Below, one piece after another: positions 17,821 through 27,443 of a stretch of DNA of 64,000 nt (its first letter is position 1; every line of letters begins with the position of its first letter). The notes under the pieces are model-generated. The model saw only the letters and a list, made by a program, of their open reading frames with translations, searched no databases and had not been told where the DNA came from. The stretch is taken from contig CAIMMI010000011.1 of the NCBI GenBank assembly GCA_903842505.1, positions 1 through 64,000 on the forward strand, given 5' to 3'. Source of the stretch: an uncultured Verrucomicrobiota bacterium (GTDB lineage: Bacteria; Verrucomicrobiota; Verrucomicrobiia; Limisphaerales; UBA9464). Made by a program: the position numbers and the translations under genes.

Positions 17821-18920
17821 CGGAGCTTTCGTTTGATCTGATCGAAAAGAGAGGACCCGCGCACGTTTCCGCTGGTCCGAGCCCGGGTTCGCGCCGTGCC
17901 TCCCGAGTCTTTTGTGCCGCCCGTCCCCCGGGTTGCGGCAGGGATCTTCAAGGTCCCACCCTTCGTTTTGGGGGCCGAGGAATCATCCTCCTCCCGGAAA
18001 AGTTCCCGGATGAACTTTCCCAGGGTCTCGTTCGTTGGACCGTAGCCCTTGTGGTAGATGAAATACTCCAAATCGTAGAGCAGTTCCTCCGCGGTCTGAA
18101 ACCGGTCCGCCACGTTGCGGGCCATGGCTCGGTGCAGCATCTGGTTCAACCGGGGTTCCACATCGGGATTCAGCGTCGTGAAATCCGGCAGCAAACATTC
18201 GACCACTCGTTGACGCGATTCCTCGGCAGTCGTCGCCTTGAAAACATTTTGTCCCGTCAGCAAAAGGGAAAGCACAACGCCGGCCGAGAAGATGTCCGAT
18301 CGCTTGTCCGTGATTTGGAAGTCTGCCTGCTCAGGACTCATGAACTCGGGCTTGCCTGCAACCTCTTCGCCTTCCTTGTCCTTGAGGAACCCCCGTGCCT
18401 TGGCAATGCCGAAATCCGTCAACTTCACGTCCCCCTCAAAGGCTATCATGATGTTCTTGGGACTGACGTCCCGGTGCACGATCCCCAGAAGACGGTCATC
18501 CCGATCCGTCTTGGAATGCGCGTAAGCCAAACCGCGAGCCAACCGGGACACGATGAAGACGGCCAATTCGATCGGGAGCTTCCGGCGCCGTCGTTGGAGA
18601 CACTCGATGAACTGCTCCAGATTCACCCCCCGGATCAGCTCCATGCAGATGTAGTACCCTCCCTCGAAATCCCCAAGATGGTAGGTCTGGACGATGTTCG
18701 TATGGATCAGGTCCGCCACAAGTTTGGCTTCGCCGATGAAGTTCTCGATGAACTCAGGCTGACGGGCGTATCTCTCGCGGATGACTTTGATCGCCACCCG
18801 CTTCACGAATCCGCGGGCCCCCTGTTGCTGTGCCTCGTAAACCACACCCATGCCTCCCTCATAGATCTTGCGTACCATTTCGTAACGCAGTTCACCGGGA
18901 ATCAAGGTCAGCTCAGCCAC
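17817..18920 (-). CDS. Serine/threonine protein kinase (soluble, no obvious TM)
   Basis: 'YEGGMGVVYEA' Gly loop, 'VAIKVI' Lys, 'GIVHRDVSPKNIMI' catalytic loop, 'KLTDFGIAKA' DFG, 'EFMSPEQ'. Confidence 0.95.
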   Translation of the reverse strand: MAELTLIPGELRYEMVRKIYEGGMGVVYEAQQQGARGFVKRVAIKVIRERYARQPEFIENFIGEAKLVADLIHTNIVQTYHLGDFEGGYYICMELIRGVNLEQFIECLQRRRRKLPIELAVFIVSRLARGLAYAHSKTDRDDRLLGIVHRDVSPKNIMIAFEGDVKLTDFGIAKARGFLKDKEGEEVAGKPEFMSPEQADFQITDKRSDIFSAGVVLSLLLTGQNVFKATTAEESRQRVVECLLPDFTTLNPDVEPRLNQMLHRAMARNVADRFQTAEELLYDLEYFIYHKGYGPTNETLGKFIRELFREEDDSSAPKTKGGTLKIPAATRGTGGTKDSGGTARTRARTSGNVRGSSLFDQIKRKLR

Positions 18921-19145
18921 GTCCCGATGGTGCTGGGCCGGGTCATCAAGTCAAGGCAGGCACCGGTGCCAACCCCACAGGCAGTGACCAATCCGGGCGA
19001 TTCAACCCTGAAATCCGATATTTTCTGCGATATTCAGCCCATTCGCCGGAGTTTTTCCTTGCGAGGAAGGGGTGCGTTGTTTGAATCCGGCAACGGTTGG
19101 CGTTGCACGCCCACCTCAATCGCAAAATCTACTCCACGTCATATC

Positions 19146-19433
19146 ATGGCCAAAGCACTCACCAAGTCCCAGCTCGCCGCCGCCATCGCCGATCAGGCGG
19201 AGATCCCCAAGAAGCAAGCCGTTGAGATCCTCGATCTCATCGCAGCCCTTGCCTACAAGCATGCCAAGAACACCTTCACCCTCCCTGGCCTCGGCAAGCT
19301 GGTCCTCGTGAACCGCAAGGCCCGCATCGGCCGCAATCCCGCCACGGGCGCTGAAATCAAGATTCCGGCCAAGAAGGTCGTGAAGTTCCGCGTCGCCAAG
19401 GCGGCCAAGGAAGCGATCCTTGGCACGAAGTAA
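19146..19433 (+). CDS. HU-family DNA-binding protein
   Basis: 'MAKALTKSQLAAAIADQAEIPKKQAVEILDLIAALA...FTLPGLGKLVLVNRKARIGRNPATGAEIKIPAKKVVKFRVAKAAKEAI'. Confidence 0.93.
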   Translation: MAKALTKSQLAAAIADQAEIPKKQAVEILDLIAALAYKHAKNTFTLPGLGKLVLVNRKARIGRNPATGAEIKIPAKKVVKFRVAKAAKEAILGTK

Positions 19434-19452
19434 GCCTTTCGCACCCTGCTAC

Positions 19453-19481
19453 CGGCACCCGGTCATCCCGGGTGCCGTTTT
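19453..19481 (+). terminator. Rho-independent terminator of the HU-like gene
   Basis: CGGCACCCGG-tcatc-CCGGGTGCCG followed by TTTT. Confidence 0.8.
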
Positions 19482-19514
19482 CATTCATACAGCTCAACCC
19501 CAAGCTCTGCGCCC

Positions 19515-20507
19515 ATGAAGATCGCGATCGTCGGCTGCGGTGCTCTGGGATCCTACTACGGAGCGTGCCTCGCCAGGTCAGGGCACGATGTCCACTTTCT
19601 GCTTCGCACCGATCTGGACACCGTCCGCACCCAAGGCGTGCAGATCCTGAGTCCCACCGGCGACTTCCGGGTCCACCCCAAAACTGCGTCTTCACCCTCT
19701 GAGATCGGTGCCTGTGACCTCGTGGTCATTGGCCTCAAGACCACGGCAAACGCCGCCTTTCCGGAACTGATCCCGCCCCTGACCGACGCCCGCACCGCCG
19801 TCCTCACGCTGCAGAATGGCCTCGGAAACGAGGAGTCCCTGGCCCAACTCCTACCAGCAGACAACGTTCTCGGCGGACTCTGCTTCGTGTGCATCAACCG
19901 GATCGCCCCCGGCGTCATCCGCCACCTGGCCCACGGTCGAATCGTCCTCGGTCAGCACTTGCGGACGCCGGACGCCAGAACCCACCAGATTGCCCAAATC
20001 TTCCGCGACGCGGGAGTACCCTGCGATGTGGCACCAGACCTTGCGCATGCCCACTGGCAGAAGCTGGTCTGGAATGTTCCCTTCAATGGCCTGGGAGTCG
20101 CCAGCGCGGCCGGATTGGGCTCCTTGGCTGCGAGTCGCGTCCCAACAGGCCTCGGCTTGGCTCCTTGCCGTTCCTCGGACCAACTCCTCGCGGATCCCCA
20201 GTGGGAATCCTGGGTTCACCGCCTGATGCTCGAGGTGATCGCCACCGCTCAAGCCCTCGGCCATCCAATTCCGCACGACTACGCGCAGTTCCAGATCGAT
20301 CGGACACGGGAAATGGGTGCCTACTACGCTTCCACCCTCATTGACTTCATCGAGCACCGCCCCCTTGAGGTCGAGGCCCTGTTCATCGAACCCTGGCGGG
20401 CAGCTCAGTCTGCCGGGGTCGATGTACCCGCTCTCGACGCCCTCTGCCATGTACTCCGCGATCTCGCCGGCAGGAATGGCCAGGTGATTGAATTGCCTTC
20501 CACCTGA
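19515..20507 (+). CDS. panE: 2-dehydropantoate 2-reductase
   Basis: 'MKIAIVGCGALGSYYGACLARSGHDVHFLLR', 'LTLQNGLGNEE', 'HWQKLVWNVPFNGLGVASAA'. Confidence 0.9.
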   Translation: MKIAIVGCGALGSYYGACLARSGHDVHFLLRTDLDTVRTQGVQILSPTGDFRVHPKTASSPSEIGACDLVVIGLKTTANAAFPELIPPLTDARTAVLTLQNGLGNEESLAQLLPADNVLGGLCFVCINRIAPGVIRHLAHGRIVLGQHLRTPDARTHQIAQIFRDAGVPCDVAPDLAHAHWQKLVWNVPFNGLGVASAAGLGSLAASRVPTGLGLAPCRSSDQLLADPQWESWVHRLMLEVIATAQALGHPIPHDYAQFQIDRTREMGAYYASTLIDFIEHRPLEVEALFIEPWRAAQSAGVDVPALDALCHVLRDLAGRNGQVIELPST

Positions 20508-20578
20508 CCGAGCAAACCCAGTCGCAGTCCAAGGCCTTGCCCACGATCCGCACCCGTGCGACAAACAACTCCACTCGT

Positions 20579-21652
20579 ATGACACGCCGCGAATTCGTCG
20601 CCTCCGTTGCCGCCGTCGGTGCAGCCTCCGCCATCGGTGTCACCCCCATCCGTGCCGCTTCTCCACTGCTCGACTCGAAGGGAGCAAGAATTCGGCTCGG
20701 CATGGACAACTTCGCCATCCGGGCATTCGGCTGGAAGGGACGCGAACTCGTGGACTACGCCGCCGCCCAGAAACTGGACGTCCTTTTCATCACCGACCTG
20801 GCCGCGCTCGGCACCGACACGGAGGACGGATGCAGGGAACTTCGAAAGTATGCCGCCGACAAGGGAGTCGAAATCCTGCTCGGATCCTGGAGCATCTGCC
20901 CCACCTCGAAGTCGTTCAAAAAGGACTGGGGAACCGCTGAAGAACACCTCGCCCGAGGCCTACGCCTCAGCAAGGCGGTCGGCTCCTTTGCCTTCCGGGT
21001 CGTCCTGGGCGCTCGCGAGGACCGCCGAACCCCGGGAGGAATCGAAGCTCGGATCGCGGACACCATCCGCGTGCTCAAATCCCAGAAGTCCCTCGCGTCG
21101 GATCTCGGGGTCAAGGTGGCGATCGAGAATCACGCGGGCGACATGACGGCAACCGAACTCGTTTCGCTCATCGAAGGAGCCGGACGTGACTGGGTCGGCG
21201 CGAATATGGATTCCGGGAACGCACTGTGGACTCTCGAAGATCCGCTCGAGTCCCTTTCGATCCTGGGTCCCTATGCCCTCACCACCAGCCTCCGGGACTC
21301 CGCCGTTTGGGAAACCGAAAAGGGCTGCAAGGTCCAATGGACAGCCTTCGGCGAAGGAGGCTGCATCGACTGGGCCACCTATTTCACCCAATTTGCCAAG
21401 CTCTGCCCCGGAGTGGCGGTCAACATCGAGACCATCGGCGGATTCCAGGTGGAATTCCCATACCTGACTCCCGGATTCTGGGAGGCCTTTCCCAAGAAGC
21501 CCGCCGGCGAGTTCGCCCGTTTCCTATCCATCGCAAAACGCGGAAAGCCCGCCACGGGCTTCGATGCCAACGACCGCGAGAAGCAGCGCGGTGAACTCGA
21601 GCGATCCATCCGGTTCCTTCGCGAACAGATCGGCTTGGGCGGCCGCGCCTGA
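20579..21652 (+). CDS. Tat-exported sugar phosphate isomerase/epimerase-like TIM-barrel protein
   Basis: 'MTRREFVASVAAVGAASAIGV' Tat-like signal; 'VAIENHAGDMTATELVSLIEGAGRDWVGANMDSGN' is AP-endonuclease-2-like. Confidence 0.85.
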   Translation: MTRREFVASVAAVGAASAIGVTPIRAASPLLDSKGARIRLGMDNFAIRAFGWKGRELVDYAAAQKLDVLFITDLAALGTDTEDGCRELRKYAADKGVEILLGSWSICPTSKSFKKDWGTAEEHLARGLRLSKAVGSFAFRVVLGAREDRRTPGGIEARIADTIRVLKSQKSLASDLGVKVAIENHAGDMTATELVSLIEGAGRDWVGANMDSGNALWTLEDPLESLSILGPYALTTSLRDSAVWETEKGCKVQWTAFGEGGCIDWATYFTQFAKLCPGVAVNIETIGGFQVEFPYLTPGFWEAFPKKPAGEFARFLSIAKRGKPATGFDANDREKQRGELERSIRFLREQIGLGGRA

Positions 21653-21682
21653 GGTTGGATCCACCTCTCGCCGCCAAAAAAA

Positions 21683-21710
21683 CGCCTGCCCCGGGAAACC
21701 GGGACAGGCG
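21683..21710 (-). terminator. Terminator downstream of the prepilin-like gene
   Basis: CGCCTGCCCCGG-gaaa-CCGGGACAGGCG (one mismatch); on the minus strand it is followed by seven T (aaaaaaa at 21676-21682 on plus). Confidence 0.75.
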
Positions 21711-21762
21711 GCAAAACCGAGAATCAAACCCAGCGCCTGCCAAGCCGCCAACGGGCGACTCG

Positions 21763-22524
21763 TCAGTTCGAGACGGCGTTGGTCCTCCAACGCTCGGTCA
21801 CCGCCCAGAGGTTCAGGGGAGCAATCGACTTCCCGTGCTTCAGATACCGAGTGCTCCCGTCAGAAAACGCGTAGTTGGACCCACCCCCCACTCCTCCTGA
21901 AGCCGAACGCTGGGTCGTATTGTGCATGCTGTGGTTGAGCACCTCGATGTCGTTACCAAGACGACCTTCAAGGAAATCCATGAAATAGTGGTCGATCGCG
22001 TACAGCTTTTCACCATACACGATCGTGTCCGAAGGCTCCCGGATCGCGGACTCATTGATGGTCTTTCCGACGATAGAGCCCATGTTGAACTCAGAGCCCA
22101 TGGTCTGCTCGAAATAATCATTCCAGCCATTGATGATGTAGGAACGGGAGGATGAATCCCCGATCAGGTTCGTCTGTCCCCTCAAGGTTCCAGGCCGGTT
22201 CTTGCCGTCCGGACCAACATCCGATGGGCAAACAAGCACCCGGACGTCCTTGTAGTTTGGACGGAGTCGCTCTACCCAACGCGGCCCATTGTTTCGTTCC
22301 GGGTAGTTGCCGTTGTTGTCCGAAAGGTAGACCGTCGTCGCCAGTCCGAGTTGACGCATCTGATTCACGCAGGCGATCCGCTTCGCCGCCTCTTTGGCCT
22401 TGCTCAGGCTGGGAAGGAGCATGCCGGCAAGGATCGCAATGATCGCTATCACCACCAGCAACTCGATCAGTGTGAATGCCGTGCTTCGGCGTGTGCCCTC
22501 TGGATTCCTGAATTTCCTGTTCAT
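21763..22524 (-). CDS. Type II secretion/prepilin-like protein (N-methylation domain, G5P/xcpT-like Verrucomicrobia type)
   Basis: '[47 protein letters not shown]' class III/IV prepilin signal. Confidence 0.93.
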   Translation of the reverse strand: MNRKFRNPEGTRRSTAFTLIELLVVIAIIAILAGMLLPSLSKAKEAAKRIACVNQMRQLGLATTVYLSDNNGNYPERNNGPRWVERLRPNYKDVRVLVCPSDVGPDGKNRPGTLRGQTNLIGDSSSRSYIINGWNDYFEQTMGSEFNMGSIVGKTINESAIREPSDTIVYGEKLYAIDHYFMDFLEGRLGNDIEVLNHSMHNTTQRSASGGVGGGSNYAFSDGSTRYLKHGKSIAPLNLWAVTERWRTNAVSN

Positions 22525-22656
22525 GCCGGTTGCTTTCTCTGGCTTGTCCCGATTTCGGTTTCATCCGCACCCCAGGCGCGGCTCGCTACTCTTGAGGTGC
22601 ATTTCAAGATCCGCTCGAATCGCCAAAACCACCCCACCGTCCACCGTCAGTACAAG

Positions 22657-23103
22657 ATGAATCGCAAACTCTGGTCCTTGCTCGCGGCCCTCATCCTGCT
22701 GGGTGGCGGTTACGTCTATCGTTTCACCGACTGGCTCGTCGCCCCTCAAATTCAAATCGAAGTCACCACCCGTCCGAGTGGTCGCGGGGCAGCGGATGCT
22801 GCGGTTCTCCCGACCCTGTTCATGCTGGATCGTGAGTACACCCTTCAGTCCCTTCTGGTCACGGCCATCAGCAACGTACCACCCGCCGCCATCGCCAAGC
22901 CAGCCTGGCATCTGACCTCTGAATCCAAACCCCAGCCCCAGCGGGGATTCGCCTATGGCGAACCCCTCAAGGGATACAAGTCCCTGGTCGCACCCGCAGC
23001 ACTCGTACCCGGCGGCACCTACCGAATCGAACTGCGCGCCGGACGGAATCGCGGCACTCGCGAGTTCAAGGCCATCGCCCCCACTGCCGTCGCCACCGAA
23101 TAG
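22657..23103 (+). CDS. Hypothetical membrane-anchored protein
   Basis: ATG at 22657 in the longer ORF; N-terminal TM 'LWSLLAALILLGGGYVYRF'. Confidence 0.6.
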   Translation: MNRKLWSLLAALILLGGGYVYRFTDWLVAPQIQIEVTTRPSGRGAADAAVLPTLFMLDREYTLQSLLVTAISNVPPAAIAKPAWHLTSESKPQPQRGFAYGEPLKGYKSLVAPAALVPGGTYRIELRAGRNRGTREFKAIAPTAVATE

Positions 23104-23208
23104 CCCGCAACCCGTCTTCTTCGACATTGCCGTCAACGCCGGGCGAAGCTCATCTTTCGATGTGCCCCGTCTCCACCGAGAGGGTGGAACCGACTCCTTC
23201 CTGAATCC

Positions 23209-23745
23209 ATGAAGTCCCTTGCCCAGACCCTCCAGGTTGTCTTCCTCAGCCTTTCGTTGGCTTCCGCCTCGGCTCAGGCGCCATCCACCGATTCCCGAAT
23301 TCCCAAGCCAACCCCACCTGCCGGTCTGCGGGTCGCAGGCACCAACGAACCCATCGGCGCCGCGGGTACCCACCTGACGAACCGTCCAGCCCGGAATCGG
23401 CTCCCATTCCAGGGAAGCATCAAGTCGGTCGATGCGACGGCAATGACGGTGACCCTGGCAGGGCCAAAGGATCAGGACCGACTTCTCCGGATGGATGGAG
23501 AGAGCCGCTTGATCAAGGCAGGCAAACCCGCGCCCCTCGCGGAGATCGTCCCCGGAGACTACGCCCGGGGTCTCTTGAAGCGAAACGACCGGGGTGAAGA
23601 GGTCGTGGTCCACTCCACCTTCGGCCCAAAACCCACCCCGAAGCCCAAATCCGCGCCCCGGCCCAAGTCCGCCTCGTCAACTGGCACCACGCCGGCTACC
23701 GAAACCTCACCCCGGCCAGCACCCGCGTCTACGACTCCGAAGTAG
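23209..23745 (+). CDS. Hypothetical secreted protein with Pro/Lys-rich C-terminus
   Basis: Signal peptide 'MKSLAQTLQVVFLSLSLASASAQA'; small beta domain; 'KPTPKPKSAPRPKSA' tail. Confidence 0.65.
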   Translation: MKSLAQTLQVVFLSLSLASASAQAPSTDSRIPKPTPPAGLRVAGTNEPIGAAGTHLTNRPARNRLPFQGSIKSVDATAMTVTLAGPKDQDRLLRMDGESRLIKAGKPAPLAEIVPGDYARGLLKRNDRGEEVVVHSTFGPKPTPKPKSAPRPKSASSTGTTPATETSPRPAPASTTPK

Positions 23746-23858
23746 CGAGATACGGCGCCCCCATTTCTGGAAATGCCCTGGACACATTCCAGTTCTTCAA
23801 TGGGCGATTCCCGCGACACTGAAGCCTCAACATTGCAGCTAAGGAAAAAGGAACACGT

Positions 23859-24962
23859 ATGGGCCTGATGGATTATCTCAAGACGCAGTTTCTGGAAATC
23901 ATCCAGTGGGAGGACGACTCCCGGGACACCCTTTCCTGGCGCTTCCCCGATCAGGACAAGGAGATCAAGAACGGCGCCCAACTGATCGTGCGGGAGTCGC
24001 AGGTCGCCCAGTTCGTCCACCTGGGCCAATTCGCGGACACTTTCGCCCCGGGCAAGCACAGCCTCAGCACCCAAAACATCCCGATCCTTTCGACGATCCT
24101 TGGATGGAAGTTCGGGTTCGAGTCTCCCTTCAAGTGCGACGTCTACTTCGTCAGCACGCGCCTCTTCACCGGAAACAAATGGGGCACCTCCAACCCAGTG
24201 ATGCTGCGCGACCCCGACTTCGGGATCGTCCGCGCCCGAGCCTTCGGCACCTACGACTTCAAGGTGGTCGATCCGAAAGTATTCCTGAAGGAGGTTGCCG
24301 GGACCGATCATCATTTCCGACTCGAGGAGTTCCTGGACACCATGCGGTCCCGTTTGGTGTCTGCCTTCACGGACGCCCTTGCCTCCAGCAAGATCCCGGT
24401 CCTGGATGTCGCATCCCGGTACGCTGAGGTTGGCGATGCCCTTCTGCCGGTCCTGAACCCGATCCTGCGAGGCAAATACGGCCTCGAACTGAGCAGCTTC
24501 ATCATCGAGAACGTCTCGGTTCCCCCAGAGGTCGAGCAGGCCATTGACAAGCGGTCGAGCATGGCCGCGATCGGTAACCTGAACGACTACGTAAAGCTCC
24601 AGATGGCCGAGAGCCTCGGCAAGGGGGATGGGGGCGGCGGACCGGGCGGCCAGGTGACCCAGTTCGCCATGGGCATGGCCCTCGCAAACCAGATGTTCAA
24701 TCAGGCGGGGGGTATCCTCGCGCAAGCGACTCCTCCGGCGGGCGCGGTCCCGCCGCCAATCCCAGGTCAGACTCCGGCAACCCCGACCTCGCCCTCTCCC
24801 GGCCTGCCGGAGTTGCTCACCCCGGCCGATGCTGCGCGCGTGCTCGGGGTCACCGAGTCTGACGTCCTGCAGGCGCTCGGCGATGGTTCTCTCAAGGGCA
24901 AGAAGATCGGCACTGCCTGGCGCATCACCCGCCAAGCCCTTGAGGATTTCCTCAAGAGCTGA
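23859..24962 (+). CDS. SPFH-domain (YdjI-like) protein with C-terminal excisionase-type helix-turn-helix
   Basis: 'MGLMDYLKTQFLEIIQWEDDSRDTLSWRFPDQDKEIKNGAQLIVRESQVAQF...' YdjI/virion-core-like SPFH; C-terminus 'LLTPADAARVLGVTESDVLQALGDGSLKGKKIGTAWRITRQALEDFLKS' fits HTH_17. Confidence 0.88.
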   Translation: MGLMDYLKTQFLEIIQWEDDSRDTLSWRFPDQDKEIKNGAQLIVRESQVAQFVHLGQFADTFAPGKHSLSTQNIPILSTILGWKFGFESPFKCDVYFVSTRLFTGNKWGTSNPVMLRDPDFGIVRARAFGTYDFKVVDPKVFLKEVAGTDHHFRLEEFLDTMRSRLVSAFTDALASSKIPVLDVASRYAEVGDALLPVLNPILRGKYGLELSSFIIENVSVPPEVEQAIDKRSSMAAIGNLNDYVKLQMAESLGKGDGGGGPGGQVTQFAMGMALANQMFNQAGGILAQATPPAGAVPPPIPGQTPATPTSPSPGLPELLTPADAARVLGVTESDVLQALGDGSLKGKKIGTAWRITRQALEDFLKS

Positions 24963-24986
24963 TTCCAGCACGGGCGCGCACGCCCC

Positions 24987-26144
24987 ATGACGCCGTCCCA
25001 GCAATCAGGCACTCCGCCCCCGATCCCGACCGTGGAAGCACAGGCCCGGTCCAAGTTCGCATGCCCCGCCTGTGGGGCGGAGGCAACGTGGAACCCCGCG
25101 AAGCAGGCGCTGGTCTGTGGCTACTGCAATACCATCGCGCCTGCGGTACTCGAGACCTCTCCCGGGGGCGACACGGTCATTCACGAACATGATCTGGTCG
25201 CCGCCCTCAGAAACATCCCGGACAGCCGACGCGGATGGCAGACGACCAAGACCCAGGTGCGCTGCCAGCATTGCAATGCGATCTCGGTCTTTGACTCCGA
25301 CAAGATCGGCAAGCGTTGTGATTTCTGTGGTGCCTCAGCCCTGGTCCCTTACGAGGAGGTCAAGGAAGCCTTCCAGCCCGAGAGTCTCCTGCCAAAACAG
25401 ATCTCGGAGACCCAGGTACGGGATAGGATCCGTGAGTGGTACCGGTCGCGTTGGTTCGCTCCCAGCGCCCTGGGAAAGCGAGCCCTCACCGACACCGTTC
25501 ACGGGGTCTACCTGCCCTACTGGACCTTCGATGCCCACGCTCAAGCTGATTGGACTGCCGAAAGCGGCTACCACTACTACGTCACGGAGCACTACACCGA
25601 TGCCCAGGGAAACCGGCAGTCCCGGCAGGTCCAGAAGACGCGTTGGGAATCCAGCTACGGGCACCTCGAAAACTTCTTCGATGACGAACTCATCGCCGCC
25701 ACCAAGGGCGTCGATTCTTCGTTGCTCTCCAAGGTCGAGCCGTTTCCTACCGCCCAATTGGTTCCCTACGACCCTGCCTTCCTCGCAGGATGGACGGTCG
25801 AACGATACCAGATTGACCTCGTCACCGCAGCAGCCTCAGCGCGGGAAAACATGGAGTCGGAACTTCGATCGCTCTGCAGCCGTCAGGTTCCCGGCGACAC
25901 CCACCGGAACCTCCAGGTCCATGCCCAATGGTCAGATCAGACCTTCAAGCACATCCTCGTCCCGGTCTGGCTGCTCACCTACGACTACCACGGCAAGTCG
26001 TTTCAGGTCCTGATCAATGGCTACACCGGGACCATTGCCGGAAAACGACCTTACAGCTTCTGGAAGATCTTCTTCCTCGTGGTTGGCATCCTCGCCGTCA
26101 TCGGCGTCATCGCACTGGCGGGCGGGCTGGGTGGCCGACGCTGA
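24987..26144 (+). CDS. Zinc-ribbon membrane protein (YdjG/TFIIB-zinc-ribbon-like)
   Basis: 'CPACGAEATWNPAKQALVCGYCN' and 'CQHCNAISVFDSDKIGKRCDFCG' CxxC pairs; C-terminal TM 'FWKIFFLVVGILAVIGVIALAGG'. Confidence 0.82.
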   Translation: MTPSQQSGTPPPIPTVEAQARSKFACPACGAEATWNPAKQALVCGYCNTIAPAVLETSPGGDTVIHEHDLVAALRNIPDSRRGWQTTKTQVRCQHCNAISVFDSDKIGKRCDFCGASALVPYEEVKEAFQPESLLPKQISETQVRDRIREWYRSRWFAPSALGKRALTDTVHGVYLPYWTFDAHAQADWTAESGYHYYVTEHYTDAQGNRQSRQVQKTRWESSYGHLENFFDDELIAATKGVDSSLLSKVEPFPTAQLVPYDPAFLAGWTVERYQIDLVTAAASARENMESELRSLCSRQVPGDTHRNLQVHAQWSDQTFKHILVPVWLLTYDYHGKSFQVLINGYTGTIAGKRPYSFWKIFFLVVGILAVIGVIALAGGLGGRR

Positions 26145-26158
26145 CCCATCGACATGGG

Positions 26159-27052
26159 TCACAGCGCCGCCTTGCGCATCGCCTGAAGCAACTGATCCGG
26201 CGTCCATCGATTCCCGACGATGATCTCGACCACCCGCCCCTGCGGATCGAGTACTACCGTCCGCAGATTGTGGTTCTGGTTGTCCGGCGTGACGTTCCGC
26301 CCGAAATAGAGCCCAAAATGGGAACCCAGCGGCTGGATCTGGTCGTAGGCTCCAGTGGCAAAGGTCCAGCGCTCGGGATCGTACTGATGACGCTTCGCGT
26401 AGGATTCCAACACACGCGGGGTATCCATCTCGGGTTCGAACGAGACCGAGAGCAGGTGCCAGTTGGTCGACAAGGGAGCGCCGGAGCGCAACGTGCGCAT
26501 CACCTGCGAAAGATTGTCCGCCTCCCGAGGGCAAAAGTCCGGCAACGGGCAACGTGTGAAGAAGAAATTGAAGACGAGCACCTGGCCCCGAAATCCCGAC
26601 AGGGAGACGGATTTCCCGAACTGGTTGGTCAGTACGTAGTCCGGTACGACGTCTCCAACCTTCAGTTCAGGAACATCCTTGTAGAAGGAAACACCATTGG
26701 GGTCATTCAACACGGGAGGCGCGGGAACGGAGACCTGTTGGGGACCGACATTGCTCAGCACCTGGAAGCCAGCCGCCCAGGAGTCCTTGGGCTCGACGTA
26801 GAGCTGGAAACGAACGACATCCCCGGAGCGCAGGCCGTCCAGCAGACGCACGTCCTTGACGTCAAACGGCATGGTCATGGCATCCATGTACCCCGGAATC
26901 TTTTCGTGCCGGATGACGGCTTCAGAATTGGTGGCCCGAACCTCAACCACCACGCCCCGGACATCGTAGACCGTCCGGTCCCGGCACCCCGCAAGCAACC
27001 CCGCCATTCCCAGGAACACCCATCCAACCCACCGTTTGATGCCTGATCGCAT
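26159..27052 (-). CDS. SCO1/SenC-family copper protein with N-terminal CusF-like domain; lipoprotein
   Basis: Lipobox 'LAGC'; 'GVVVEVRATNSEAVIRHEKIPGYMDAMTMPFDV' CusF-like; 'FNFFFTRCPLPDFCP' Sco-like Cys motif. Confidence 0.85.
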   Translation of the reverse strand: MRSGIKRWVGWVFLGMAGLLAGCRDRTVYDVRGVVVEVRATNSEAVIRHEKIPGYMDAMTMPFDVKDVRLLDGLRSGDVVRFQLYVEPKDSWAAGFQVLSNVGPQQVSVPAPPVLNDPNGVSFYKDVPELKVGDVVPDYVLTNQFGKSVSLSGFRGQVLVFNFFFTRCPLPDFCPREADNLSQVMRTLRSGAPLSTNWHLLSVSFEPEMDTPRVLESYAKRHQYDPERWTFATGAYDQIQPLGSHFGLYFGRNVTPDNQNHNLRTVVLDPQGRVVEIIVGNRWTPDQLLQAMRKAAL

Positions 27053-27117
27053 GCCGCCAACCTTCTTCACGCCCGCAAGCATTTCAAGGCTCCGAAAGTC
27101 CAACTCCTCTCCCCCCG

Positions 27118-27429
27118 TCAGGCGACTCCACCAACGCCCTGGAGCACTCGGATGATCTCCAGCACCTCCACCCCGACCACGCGGACCACCTTATGCTGGG
27201 AGGTCGCGCCCCGGATCAGGATCACCTGTCGTTTCCCGCAACCCAACGTCGCGGCCAGGTACTCCACCAGCGCGTCGTTCGCCGCACTGTCCACGGGCGG
27301 AGCCGCGATTCGAACCTTCAACTCGGCCCCATGCATCCCCACGATGGAGGTCTCCCGCGCTCGAGGTTGGGCCTTGATGGAGATCAGGCACCCACCCGAG
27401 TCGACCACGATATAGGCAGGCAGTCCCAT
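27118..27429 (-). CDS. DUF167/YggU family protein
   Basis: 'ISIKAQPRARETSIVGMHGAELKVRIAAPPVDSAANDALVEYLA'. Confidence 0.88.
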   Translation of the reverse strand: MGLPAYIVVDSGGCLISIKAQPRARETSIVGMHGAELKVRIAAPPVDSAANDALVEYLAATLGCGKRQVILIRGATSQHKVVRVVGVEVLEIIRVLQGVGGVA

Positions 27430-27443
27430 CTCAAGCTACCCCG

